Positions 37,507-48,764 of a DNA stretch of 64,000 nucleotides are shown in pieces (position 1 is the stretch's first letter; every line of letters begins with the position of its first letter). A program made the position numbers and the translations under genes. The notes under the pieces were generated by a model. The model was not told the DNA's origin. It saw only the letters and a list, made by a program, of their open reading frames with translations, and did no database searches. This DNA is from Aralia elata (lineage: Eukaryota; Streptophyta; Magnoliopsida; Apiales; Araliaceae), in contig JAVJAP010000217.1 of NCBI GenBank assembly GCA_034770075.1, positions 124,001 through 188,000 on the forward strand. The letters are read 5' to 3'.

Positions 37507-37764
37507 CTCCCTCTGTCCCAAATTAATTGCTCAATTTTGACCTTTTAACGTCAAATTGACCATTTTTAAAACTAATCTTTTTACTATTTTTGCTAAAATA
37601 TAGGTGAAGAAATTATAACCAAAAGAAAGTATATACAATTTATTACTAACCCCAATTTTTATAATTTTAGAAATATATTTATATATACTTAATTATTAAT
37701 TCTAAGAATAGTCAATTTGACTTAAAAAAGCCAAAATTGAGCAATTAATTTGGGACAGAGGGAG
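37507..37764. mobile_element. Stowaway-type (Tc1/mariner) MITE, 258 bp
   Basis: Termini CTCCCTCTGTCCCAAATTAA and its inverse (ending TTAATTTGGGACAGAGGGAG) pair well over about 40 bp, and TA dinucleotides flank both ends (37505-37506 and 37765-37766). The CTCCCTC start and TA target are diagnostic of Stowaway elements. Confidence 0.9.
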
Positions 37765-37766
37765 TA

Positions 37767-39174
37767 ATCAAAATCCAAATAAGCTTGGATTTTGACAAAG
37801 TACACTAACAATAGTGGCGACATAATAGATTTTCAGACCCTAACGCATTTAATTTAATTTCAATAAAATACTACCATCTAATCTCCATGCATGTAACTAA
37901 GCCTTTTTCGTGATCTTCAAAATTAAATATTTACCTTCTCCTGTGAATGAAGATGGAATTAAAAGTAAAAATAAATGATTGTTAGTATTAATTTTAAATG
38001 ACACATAAGAACGGGCTGACGCTTATCGTTTAAAAAGAACTTCTATAGCAGATAAATGTACTCAATAGTTGTATTGTGTAGTCTTCAGAATTGTAAAGTC
38101 TTGTTAGTACAACCCTGAGAAAAAAGTTGATCAAATAAATTATACATTATTTAATATCCTTTTTTTATCAGATTTTAATATTAAAACTACATTGAATTGT
38201 CTCAGAACAATACTAGTAGATATATTAATTAAGAAATCAATTAAAAAGAATAACATAGAACATAATTAGAACAACTAAATCGGAAGGAATAAAAGAATTC
38301 GCACGGATACACCGTAATATGCATGTTGATCAGTTTTGACTATTCAGATGGCTTTGTTCAACTAATTAACGTTATTTGCCTAGTTTAACCTAGGTAGATA
38401 AATCTTTGCGTATAACGAAGATAAAGAATTCTTTAAGAGAAAATACAATAGAATTAATAATAATTGTCAAAAAAGATCCCTTTCAAAACCATAAAGTAAC
38501 ATATTTATATTTATAGTCTAAAAAACAAAAGATAACAACGAAATACTGAAAAATAAAAATAATGCTCCAAGTTTAACCATAAGACCTCTTTAAACAGGTT
38601 TTTTGAGCTTAAAAAAGTGTACGTCATGGCCAACATAAGTTTTGTAGAGTTCATCTAGAGTTTCGATTTGATATATTATGGGTCTTGGAACTCCAAATAG
38701 ATCAAAAGTTACGCTCATTTAAAGTTTACTCGACGAAAAACTCATATTCCAACTCGACTTGCGAATCAACTTCCAAATCCTATTCTGCATCACATATATA
38801 AAGAGAGGTGTAGTCGATAATCTGATAACTTCCCAAGAAAATATAAAAACATCATAAATTATTATAGAGATAATGATCATGTAATTTTTGACGACAAATT
38901 TTTATAGAAAACTAAAATTTTTATAGAAAACTACCGATAGAGGCATACGTAATTCAACAAATATATTATTTTTCAAAGTAAATTACGGATGAATTATAAT
39001 CTCAAAGTTTTGAATGCGATTATCTCAAAGTCTCCGTTAAAAATTTACCTCTTAGTGTTTGGATAATGACAAGAGAAGAAAAAAAATTCAATCAATAAGA
39101 TTAAAGATATAAATATTTGAATAATACACAAAAAAGAAAAAAAGAAAAAAAGAAAGAAAAGAAGATGGATATAT
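37767..39174. other. Intergenic, AT-rich, nothing identified
   Basis: I saw no open frame, repeat array or transposon ends that can be supported, apart from a short A/G-rich run near 39125-39165. Confidence 0.5.
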
Positions 39175-42100
39175 GGGCAATGACCCATAACATCTATTTG
39201 CTATGGATCAAAAATGGGCAAATAGCATCTTAACCCTTCTTTACAATAATCGATGGCCTGGATTTAAAAAGTAATCTTAGCTTCCGCTAGAATTTCTAGC
39301 GGACAGTATTAAAATCATTGTAGAAAGTGAGAATCTAAGAGTGTTCATGTAATAGAACAAATAAGTATAAGGAATAGGAATAATTCCATTATCTAATATT
39401 ACTCTAATTCATAATAATTTACATAGCATTACATTGGTTTATATAGGAAATAGGATAGCACACAATAGAGGAAAACATGGAGAGGATAACATGGAGAGAA
39501 AAACATGAAAACATGTTTTCTCACCTAACATATTCTAACACTCTCCCTCAAGTTGGTGTATAGATATTTCGCATACCCAACTTGAAACAGAATAGATGAA
39601 ACAACTTGTTGTCCCATACTACTGATATGAGCTTCACTGCTAGCACCACTTTGTTCCGCCATGTAAAAGATGAGTACAATATATATGCGAGGAGAATAAA
39701 CTTTCCAAAGGATATCAAAAAATTAGATCCACGTGACTGCAAATTATGCTCAACACACATGACCAACACAACATCTTTCCATAAAATTTGCATAAGGAAG
39801 AGACACTATCAGCTCATAAGCAGGCCCCACACACAGAAAAGCGGCTGCAATGTGCTGGAAATCAGCCCATGTGCAGCCACGAACCAACCATGAAACAAAG
39901 TCAAGCACAACAATGAATATCATGTTGGAAGAAATATCAACAATGGATACCATGTTGGAAGAGACATCAACAATGGATTCCATGTTGAAAGAGACATCAA
40001 CAATGGAGAGGATAACATGGAAACATGTTTTTTCACCTAACATATTCTAACACTCCCCCTCAAATGCAACTTTACATAGAAGGGACAAACTAAAGTGCAT
40101 TTGACAAAAATATGAAGAAAAAATTGCAACAACATAAAGGAGCCATCATGACTAGCAAGCAGCTGAAGAACATGTGGAAAGTGCCATGGAAAGTGAGCTG
40201 GAATCACCAAGAAGCAGCCAACGCCGAGAACCAATGTTGCACCCATGTGAGACCCAAGTTGCACAAGCCAACAAAGAACAAACCAAACCGAAGCGAAAAA
40301 TCATACGGCTGCAAATGAGCATGACGTAGCATGAACAACCCCTCATGCAACCTAGACCATATCATATCTCATATCTTATGCCTCATATTTCATATCTCAT
40401 ATATCTCCCCCTCAAATGCAGCTTTATATAAAAAGGACAAAATAAAGTGCATTTGACAAAAAAAGAGGACAAAAAGAAGAAAGGAAAAAAAAAATCAGAA
40501 AAATGCAAACAACATAGTTGTAGATTCTAACCAATTCAGACCCGGGACCATGTTGGAAAAGACATCAACAATGGATACCTTGTTGGAGTACACATCAACA
40601 ATGGGTAACATATGGGAAGAAAGCATAGCAAATATGGTGCATCAAAGAAGAAAGCTGGAAAACAGCCAAGGACCAGCAAGAAAACTAACATGGGGAGCTG
40701 CTGGACACTTGAGAAGCGGCTGAAAATCAACAGCACAAACCCACCACCAAGTCTAATGGGGAAAAAACATCCCAAAAGAAACAAAAGGTAGGGGTATTTC
40801 TAGAAACCAAAGAACATGAGGAGAGAGTTGTGGCAAGGGGGAGATATAAAAACCATGCTGGAAAAAGCTGTCGGGGAAAAGTTGTCGGAAAAGTCGCCGG
40901 AAAAGGTCGCTGGAAAAGGTCGCCGAAAAAGTCGACCACTGCAGATGGAAGGAGGAGAGATAAAAGACACGCTGGAAAAAGTCGTCGAAAAAAGTCGCCG
41001 GAAAAAATTACCGGGAAAAGTCGCCGGAAATAGTCGCCTGATAAAGGATCAGAGCTCTGATACCATGTAGAAAGTGAGAGTCTAAGAGTGTTCATGTAAT
41101 AGAACAAATAAGTATAAGGAATAGGAATAATTCCATTATCTAATATTACTCTAATTCATAATAATTTACATAGCATTACATTGGTTTATATAGGAAATAG
41201 GATAGCACACAATAGAGGAAAACATGGAGAGGATAACATGGAAACATGTTTTCTCACCTAACATATTCTAACAATCATTTTTGGACGAATATGCCCCCAG
41301 TCAAGCCAAACCGTGAGTAAAAATGATCCCTCATCCGCTAGACATTCTAGCGGATTGTAGTCAATGCAAAAACATTGGGGCAAAACAGGTTTGCAAAAAC
41401 ATCAATGGAAAAACAATAGGGGCAAAACAGGACACGGCAATTGGGGCAAAACTTGACACGGCAAAACAGGACAAATTACTAAAATCTAAACCAGCAACAT
41501 GCCAAACATTAAATTAGTCCGCTAGAAATTCTAGCGGACGACTTAATTACTAAATTCTAAACCAGCAACATGCCCAAACATTGCAACCTAAACATGCAGC
41601 ACCATGAAATCCAAATTTGTTTTGATAAATCCAAATTCCCATCAAACCTGCAGCAACATGAAATCCTAATTTAAACATGATTCTAAATCCAAATGTCCAA
41701 CATTCCAAATCCAAATCAAATTTAAACCTAAACCCAAATTTGTTTTGATAATTCCAAATTCCCATCAAACCTGCAGCAACATGAAATCCAATTTTAAGCA
41801 TGAATCCAAATCCAAATGTCCAACATTCCAAATCCAAATCAAATTTAAACCTAAACCTGCAGCAACATGTAATCCAAATTGAAACATGAATCCAAATCCA
41901 AATTAAAATCTGCAACAACATGATTCTAAATCCAAAATTCCAACATGCCAAACATTCTAAATCCAAATTTAAACATGCCAATAGGGATTAAGTCTTAACC
42001 ATGCAATAACTATATATCTTTCCAGTGTCATGCTTAGAGAGCTTGATGGGACTATACCAGAATTTAAATCCTCACAATGAAAATAATATCTATTTAAAAT

Positions 42101-42963
42101 ACTGATCTATTTTTACACGTAATTTAGCATAGACTTATAGATAAAGTTCGCTACAATTCCTCACCACAAAATTGACGAATAAACCAACTAACGCTAACCA
42201 AACATCTAAAAGCTACTCAACTCAAGGATAAAGCAAATGGCACATGCTTGTATGCTGTAACGTCAAAATTTACAGGAGAAAAATAGAAATATAGCAAAAT
42301 CTAAACACAAAACAAAAACAAGATTATAGCAAACAAACCCCATCTTTAGTCAGTGAACCAAACAATTATGGTACCCTTTTTTGGAAAAATATAGAAAGGT
42401 TCCCAATTCACAGTTTTCAATTCTTAACCTTATAATTTAAAAACTCACCAATTAAATGTTGATGAACTTAGAAGCTAGAGGAATTGCCGCTGCTAGGAAT
42501 CACTGTTGAGATTGAAAACTTAGGGTTGTACGTAGAAGTTAAGGTTGTAGAAGCTAGCGACGACGCTGCTGCTAGGAATCGCCGATTGCCGCTGAGATTG
42601 GAAACTTACCGCTGCTAGGAGTCGTCGATCGCTACTGAGATTGCCGCTGAGATTGAACACCGCTTCTAGGAATTGCCGATCGCCTGAGAGTAAAAACAAT
42701 TAGGGCGGTAAGTTTTGTCCCAATTGTTTAACAGTGCGGTAAAGGTTTGATTATAGTCCGCTAGAATTTCTTGCGGACGGGGTGATTTGTTTCCTTGGCC
42801 CCTTGACTGGGGGTAAATTCGGCCAAAAAAAAATTAAACCTGTCCGCTAGAAATTCAAGCGGACAGAGAATTGTCATATTAAATCCAGGCCATCGATTAT
42901 TGTAAAGAAGGGTTAAGATGCTATTTGCCCATTTTTTATCCATAGCAAATAGAATTTTACCCC
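39175..42963. mobile_element. Long-TIR element (MULE-like) interrupted by an LTR element
   Basis: The left arm (39175-39318 continuing at 41279-41362) and the right arm (42748-42963) are inverted repeats of about 216-228 bp, sharing for example CTATTTGCTATGGAT, GGGCAAATAGCATCTTAACC and TTTACAATAATCGATGG. Each arm holds two copies of the palindrome CCGCTAGAAATTCTAGCGG or close variants. The interior has a repeat of CCATCAAACCTGCAGCAACA units (about 41560-41960) and a GCCGCTGCTAGGAATC repeat block (about 42475-42690) but no transposase. No target duplication was identified, so MULE is an inference from arm length. Without the LTR insert it would be about 1.83 kb. Confidence 0.65.
39319..41273 (-). 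mobile_element. TRIM-like LTR element (1.95 kb) nested in the TIR element
   Basis: LTRs 39319-39540 (222 bp) and 41066-41273 (208 bp) read TGTAGAAAGTG to ATATTCTAACA, with a 5 bp target duplication ATCAT at 39314-39318 and 41274-41278. Just inside the right LTR, GCTCTGATACCA is the complement of the initiator-tRNA primer site TGGTATCAGAGC, so the element runs on the minus strand; next to the left LTR a G/A-rich tract (GAGGGAGAG on the minus strand) is the polypurine tract. A partial extra LTR end lies at about 40000-40060 and a similar CTCAAATGCARCTTTA segment recurs at about 40406. The interior encodes no gag or pol, and the LTRs differ mainly by a 14 bp indel. Confidence 0.9.
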
Positions 42964-44277
42964 TTTGCGACCAATTATTTTATGCAACGTACATAGAATT
43001 TTATAATATACAATAAATAAATATTCATAAATTATTACCTAAAATAAAAAGAAATTTCAAAATAAATAAACATTTAGATAGAATTTAAAAACTTACTTCG
43101 ATTACTTTCATAGTTCAACTTGAATGATTCCCTAAACACTTACAATTTTAACTCTATGCACAAAACTTCAAACCAAATTTGCTTTAATACATCTGTTACT
43201 ACTTTACTTTGTACTTTTTAGAATAAGATTAGCAAGGACTTGTTTTCTTTTAATACATCGATTTTAACTTTTTTATTAATCTGCCCCCTTGAGTTTATTA
43301 ATTTATAAATTCTGCCCTACTCCTATACCTATAAAAAAAAACCCAGCATAGGCAGCTGCCTATGCTGCCCTTCACATGCATCCACCCCTAGATAAAACTA
43401 TTAATCAAGTGTCTTGTTTGATTTCAAATTTGAACTTGGGACTATTTGTCTAAAGTTTATAAAATAGCTTAATATAGAGGACTATATAATATCATGTTCA
43501 ACCATGTATTATAATCCTACTATTTGCGACTTAAAATTTTTAATATTAACAAAATTAACCTCAACCTTTTTGTTTTTGTTTTTTTTTTCTAAAATAACCA
43601 CAGTATCCTATTCTATCCATTTATCAAACGATCTCCTCTTTTGGAGTAAACAGATTTTGACTAAAGCGGTTAAAATCGTTTATGACTATTGATTAGCACC
43701 TCCACTCTTCAAATCCCTTGCTCCCTTCGTTTTTTTTCGGTATAAAGTCCAATAAACTTTCAAACTTTTATTTGATATCTAGATGAATTAAACAACTATT
43801 AAGCTAGATATCTTCATTTTTCATAGTTGACAGTAGACCTGGGAATATAAATTATAATTTGTTTGCTCAATCTAATTTGACTAAATCTGTTAGACTAGTT
43901 AAATGTTTTAATTACTTAAGTTTGATAAAATTTGAACCAAGAGTATATTTATGATCACATCCTATTTCAAACTCAAAAATATACACAATGGTAAAATAAC
44001 TTTCGTTTCAAACAACAAACATATTTAAATTCAAATCCATGTTAATTTATTTAATTTTACTTAACACAATTATTATAATTATATATATAACAAAAATTAC
44101 TAATCACTAAATTTAATTTATTTAAAATAAAGAATATGTGCAAATCCAACCTATTTTGATTCAATCTTCCAAATCAATTACGCTTCTCCTCATTGCCTCT
44201 TTCATATCTTCAGTGTATCCACATTGATACTTTTCCTGTCATAATATTGTATTAAAGTCAACAATCTATATATCTAT
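42964..44277. other. Intergenic, AT-rich, nothing identified
   Basis: No gene, transposon end or RNA gene could be supported here. Confidence 0.5.
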
Positions 44278-44663
44278 ATCTATATAATAAAACACAACCC
44301 AATTTGAATTTTATAATTTGTCAAAGCACAACAACGGTTGAGATTCATTCTAACTTTAATTCAATGACTCAGATTCATTCCTTACTAAATTTCCCTCCCC
44401 CCCAAAACTCTCTCAAGTCTTTTTCCCCCCAAAACTCTCTTAAGTCTCTCAATTCAAATACACATGTACTATCTATATAATAAAACACAACCCAATTTGA
44501 ATTTTATAATTTGTCAAAGCACAACAACGGTTGAGATTCATTCTAACTTTAATTCAATGACTCAGATTCATTCCTTACTAAATTTCCCTCCCCCCCAAAA
44601 CTCTCTCAAGTCTTTTTCCCCCCAAAACTCTCTTAAGTCTCTCAATTCAAATACACATGTACT
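44278..44663 (+). repeat. Perfect 193 bp tandem duplication
   Basis: Units 44278-44470 and 44471-44663 look identical base for base, including the run of seven C. Each starts ATCTATATAATAAAACACAA and ends ATACACATGTACT. The open frame through the second unit is a by-product. Confidence 0.9.
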
Positions 44664-44866
44664 ATAAATGCACATGTACTATCCAATTTGTATTACATTT
44701 GATTTTTTTATTTTTTATTTTTAAAAAAAATATTTATCTTCAAAATTATATATGTTAAAAAACTGATGGGTTTCTACTACCCCTTAATTAACCGAAATAA
44801 ACTTTATGTACAAAATTGACAAATGATCTATCTGAAAATGTTGCATCTCTATTGACAAAAATTGCA

Positions 44867-45133
44867 TGTGTTACCATTTTGAATTGATTTGGACGGGAAA
44901 GCACAAAGACGGTTCAGATTCATTCTAATTTTAATCTATATTAATAAGATAATAATAATAATACCGACAATAATAATAATCCTGATAATAATAATACCGA
45001 TAATAATAATAAATATGTGTTACCATTTTGAATTGATTTGGGCGGGAAAGCACAAGAACGGTTCAGATTCATTGTAATTTTAATCTATATTAATAAGATA
45101 ATAATAATACCGATAATAATAATAATACTGATG

Positions 45134-45165
<32 letters not shown>

Positions 45166-45430
45166 GATAATAATAATAATAATACTGATAATAATAATAC
45201 CGATAATAATAATACTGATAATAATAATATCGATAATAAGACCGATAATAATAATAATAATCATAATAATCATAATAATACTGATAATAATAATAATACT
45301 GATAATAATAATACCGATAATAATAATACCAATAATAATAATAATATCGATAATAATAATAATACTTATAATAATAATAATAAGACTGATAATAATAATA
45401 CCGATAATAATAATAATAATACTAATACCG

Positions 45431-45464
<34 letters not shown>

Positions 45465-45540
45465 CGATAATAATAATAATAATACATATAATAATAATTT
45501 TTATAATTTTTATATTTTAAAATAACTTTAATAATAATAA
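44867..45540 (+). repeat. Compound (ATA)n microsatellite with a 146 bp duplicated lead-in
   Basis: The segment beginning ATGTGTTACCATTTTGAATT occurs at about 44867 and 45013, each time followed by AATAAGATAATAATAATA. The array to 45540 is ATA triplets punctuated by CCG, CTG or TCG steps. The isoleucine-only translations on both strands are not proteins. Confidence 0.9.
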
Positions 45541-45888
45541 TATTTTTATTTTTCGAATTTTAATTTAATTGTTAGAATCATCCAATTTTGTGCATGATCA
45601 TGTCCATGAATTTCATTGTAATAAGCTTTTCCAATAATAAAAGTTGTACATTCAACTAATGATCATTAAAACAAGCTAATAGTGACTTCTGTACTTTTCA
45701 AAAGAAAAAAAGAAGCTAACATTGTTGAATTGTTGTTTGCTATGGAATTATATTGATGTTTTTTAATAGGAGTATTATTTTGGAGAGCAATTTATTTGTA
45801 GTACGAGTTTTATTTTGGAAGTATCCTATTTTGAATAGGAAGCAGAGAATTATGAGTACTCTATAAATAGAGTCTTATGTTTAGTTGT

Positions 45889-47239
45889 GGCAAAATTAAT
45901 GATTTGTCCACTATAATTGGCAAGTTTTACTTATTACACCATTGAACTTTTAATTTTTGTAATTATCATAGTAAACTAATAAAAATAATGAAATTAGGTC
46001 ATTCTGTTAAATTGAATGAACGGCTGTTAAACCCTTTCAGCTTTTCTTCTACGTGGATGTTAAAAAGAAAAGGAAAAAGAAAAGAATATGACCTGGCTCA
46101 CTCATAAGTCACAGGTGACTCACTCGCTCTCTCTCATTGGTTCATCCATTTTCTTTTCTTTTCTTTTATTTTCTTCACTTCTTTTCCACGTCCCATCATC
46201 TTCCCCATCCTCTCTCTCTCTCCTCTAATTTTATCCTCCCAAAACACTCTCCTTCATTCATACCAAAGAAAACAAAATAAAAGAAAACCTCAAATAAGTG
46301 TCACAAAAATCAAAAGTAACAAAAAAATCCTCTTTTTCCCGTGACAAATCCTCCCATCTCATCCCCACCATTAATTTCACACTCTCAAATACATGCACAT
46401 ACCCAACTATTAGATTACCATATACAAACAAAGAATTGCATTCATCATCTAATTAATTAACAAAAAATCAAACATTTTTAAATGGATTCAGCATCCGGGG
46501 TAGGAGGAGCCGGCCCACCCGACCCAAGCAAATTAAGAGAGGGTCCATCATTAGCTGCGACGTGGTTAGATAGAGGCGGTGGCACCACCGAGTCGGTACG
46601 AGTTACAAAAGCGGCGTGACTGGAACACCTTCCTACAGTACCTTAGAAACCACAAGCCACCGTTAACGCTGGCCAGGTGTAGCAGTGCGCACGTGATCGA
46701 GTTCCTCAAGTACCTCGACCAGTTCGAGAAGACGAAGGTGCACATGACTTGTTGCCCCTATTTCGGTCACCCGAACTCTCTAGCGCCATGCGTCTGCCAA
46801 CTTAAGCAGGCTTGGGGCAGCTTTAACGCGCTCATCGGATGATGCCATTAACAACCTTTTAGGTGGTCAAATGGTTTGAGAAGATGAAAACCCCTACTTT
46901 TTCCTTTTGATTTTGGTCGAATCGATCTCCAAATTGGAGAGATTGAGCTGGAACCCTAGTTTGCAAAAGGAAGAAATTGGAGTTTATAACGAGGTTGGGA
47001 AGAATGGAGTACTCTGCCGCTTAAACCACGTAAGGGCCAGGTCATATTTTTTTTCCTTTTTTTCTAACATCCACGTAGGAAAAAAACTGAAAGGATTTAA
47101 CAATCGTTCATTCAATTTAACAGAATGGCCCAATTTTACTATTTTAATTAGTTTACTATGGTAATTATAAAAATTTAAAGTTCAATGGTGTAATAAGTAA
47201 AACTTGCCAACTATAGTGGGCAAATCATTAGTTTTGTCA
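45889..47239 (+). mobile_element. Pack-MULE carrying an LSH/ALOG gene fragment (1.35 kb)
   Basis: Terminal inverted repeats 45889-46097 and 47036-47239 (about 205 bp) start GGCAAAATTAATGATTTG on the left and pair with ACAAAACTAATGATTTG on the right. A perfect 9 bp target duplication TTTAGTTGT flanks it (45880-45888 and 47240-47248), diagnostic of Mutator-like elements. Between the arms lie a GC-richer block with a 5' UTR-like CT-rich stretch, the LSH coding fragment (46482-46842) and a second stretch (46855-47030) that may come from another gene. There is no transposase, so it depends on another MULE. Confidence 0.92.
46482..46842 (+). pseudogene. LSH: Captured LSH (ALOG domain) fragment, truncated and frameshifted
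   Basis: Plant LSH/ALOG proteins (LIGHT-DEPENDENT SHORT HYPOCOTYLS, G1, TAWAWA1) are nuclear DNA-binding developmental regulators. ATG 46482 opens MDSASGVGGAGPPDPSKLRE, a typical LSH start, but that frame stops at 46617-46619. From about 46570 the shifted frame gives SRYELQKRRDWNTFLQYLRN and continues through the ALOG core, including HVIEFLKYLDQF and the zinc-ribbon insert (HMTCCPYFGH...CVC, where family members usually have HMTGC), to WGSFNALIG, then TGA at 46840. The last third of the domain and the nuclear signal are missing. A frameshift plus truncation means no normal LSH protein, although a transcript could still be made. Confidence 0.9.
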
Positions 47240-48080
47240 TTTAGTTGTTGAAGTGTAGCACAACCAAAAGTCTTGTAGTATCTTAAGAGTTGAGAGAGGG
47301 CGTGAGTGAGTTTTGTGTTTGTGTGAGATAAAGGGTTTTTGCAGGTTTTATATTCCGTGCAAAAAAATTATATTGTGGGTGAGAGAGTTTTGCAACTTTT
47401 AGTCCGTACAAAAGTTGTGTCGCGATATTGTGGAACCTTAAGTTTTATGGCGTAAAACTTGGGAGAACTATTGTAAGCCTATTATTTTAATAGAGTGGAG
47501 ACTTAGAGTTTGACATGTGGTTTTTCCCTTTTTTAAGAATTTTTCACATTAAATCTTGTGTTGTTTTATCTCTTTTTATTTTATTATATGATTTGTGTTG
47601 ACTTAATTCCCAACAAGTGGTATCATGAGCTAGGCTGATTGGATCAAAGGTATAGGGAAATTAATCGCATTGGTGTGACAAATAAAGAGAATAAAAATTG
47701 AACAAGTTGGATTCAATATTCGTCATGATGATGATAAATGAGAGATTTTGTGCTTTTGGAGGATCATCGTTAGAGTTGCTAGCTGGTCATCGTTTGTGTG
47801 AGAGAGAGGGTTTTTGCAGCTTTTATATTCCGTGCAAAAAAGTTATATTGTGGGTGAGAAGGTTTTGCAACTTTTAGTCCGTACAAAAGTTGTGTCGCGG
47901 TATTGTAGAACCTCAATTTTTATGGCGTAAAACTTGGGAGAATTATGGTAAGCCTATTATTTTAATAGAGTGGAGATTTAGAGTTTGGCATGTGGTTTTT
48001 CCCTTTAAGGATTTTTCACATTAAATCTTGTGTTGTTTTATCTATCTTTATTTTATTATGTGGTTTGCGTTGACTTAATT

Positions 48081-48764
48081 ATCTCATGTAAAAATATATA
48101 GATAAATAGAACAAAACAGTAATTGCATAATAAAGTTAATTGCATGTAAAGATAAATATGTAAATTAATGTTTGAGTCAACTCATGCATGACCCACCAAA
48201 AAAACTCAGTTAAGTCAGACAACTTTTTCAGTTGTTCTCCTTATTTTATATAGTACTATAGATTTTAGATCTTCACATTTCTCTCTCTTGCTTAATTACC
48301 TGCTTAATTTCATGTCAAATTCTATGCAGCCTTCCAGACTTCTTTTTCTTCTGTACCTACCTGATCTTAAGTTCTTAACGTTATGTTGATTGTTGGGCTT
48401 CTCAATAATACTAGTATGGGTTTCTTAATAATACTAGTATGCACTCATAGTCCTTATGAATACACCAAAGAAGTAGATAGCTTAGCTATTTGATTTACTG
48501 CAAGGCATAAGTATAGTTATATAAGCTGGATTTCTTCAAACATGCAATATATTTCGAGTTTCCAAGAAACATAATGCTAAACCATCTTTAATATCAACAT
48601 AATAAAGCACTAAACTTGCTCTCTAAAGCAGTTCTTTAACAGCGAGTTCATAGTAAAAGACTCGAATACATAAATAATAAATAGTAATAGCACGAGTTTA
48701 AAGACACTATGACCATGCAAATACTAGTCGGACTAGACATATATTAGTTACAGCCATCCCTTGA
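48081..48764. other. Intergenic, AT-rich
   Basis: No gene was seen. It probably includes the 3' flank of the minus-strand uridylyltransferase gene. A short GGGTTTCTTAATAATACTAG direct repeat occurs near 48418. Confidence 0.45.

Larger units (their letters stand above)
45723..48080 (+). mobile_element. Copia remnant: LTR, primer site and partial second LTR
   Basis: An LTR from about 45723 (TGTTGAATTG) to 47615 (CCCAACA) is interrupted by the MULE at 45889-47239; without it and its 9 bp duplication it is about 533 bp. A TATA box (CTATAAATAG, 45861-45870) lies just before the insertion. AGTGGTATCATGAGC (47616-47630) is an initiator-tRNA-type primer site. After about 170 bp of leader, 47790-48080 repeats the 3' part of the LTR (TTATATTCCGTGCAAAAAA onward). 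No coding region survives. Confidence 0.75.

Noticed and set aside
40727..41107. Minus-strand 126-codon frame with repeated Phe/Arg/Leu/Pro
   Set aside because: It is the leader of the TRIM-like element beside its primer site, built from GTCGCCGGAAAA-type repeats; no gag signature.
41550..41981. 143-codon minus-strand frame
   Set aside because: It is an approximately 110 bp tandem repeat (CCAAATCCAAAT-rich) inside the TIR element, giving a periodic low-complexity translation.
44889..45520. Long isoleucine-rich open frames on both strands
   Set aside because: They are translations of the ATA microsatellite.
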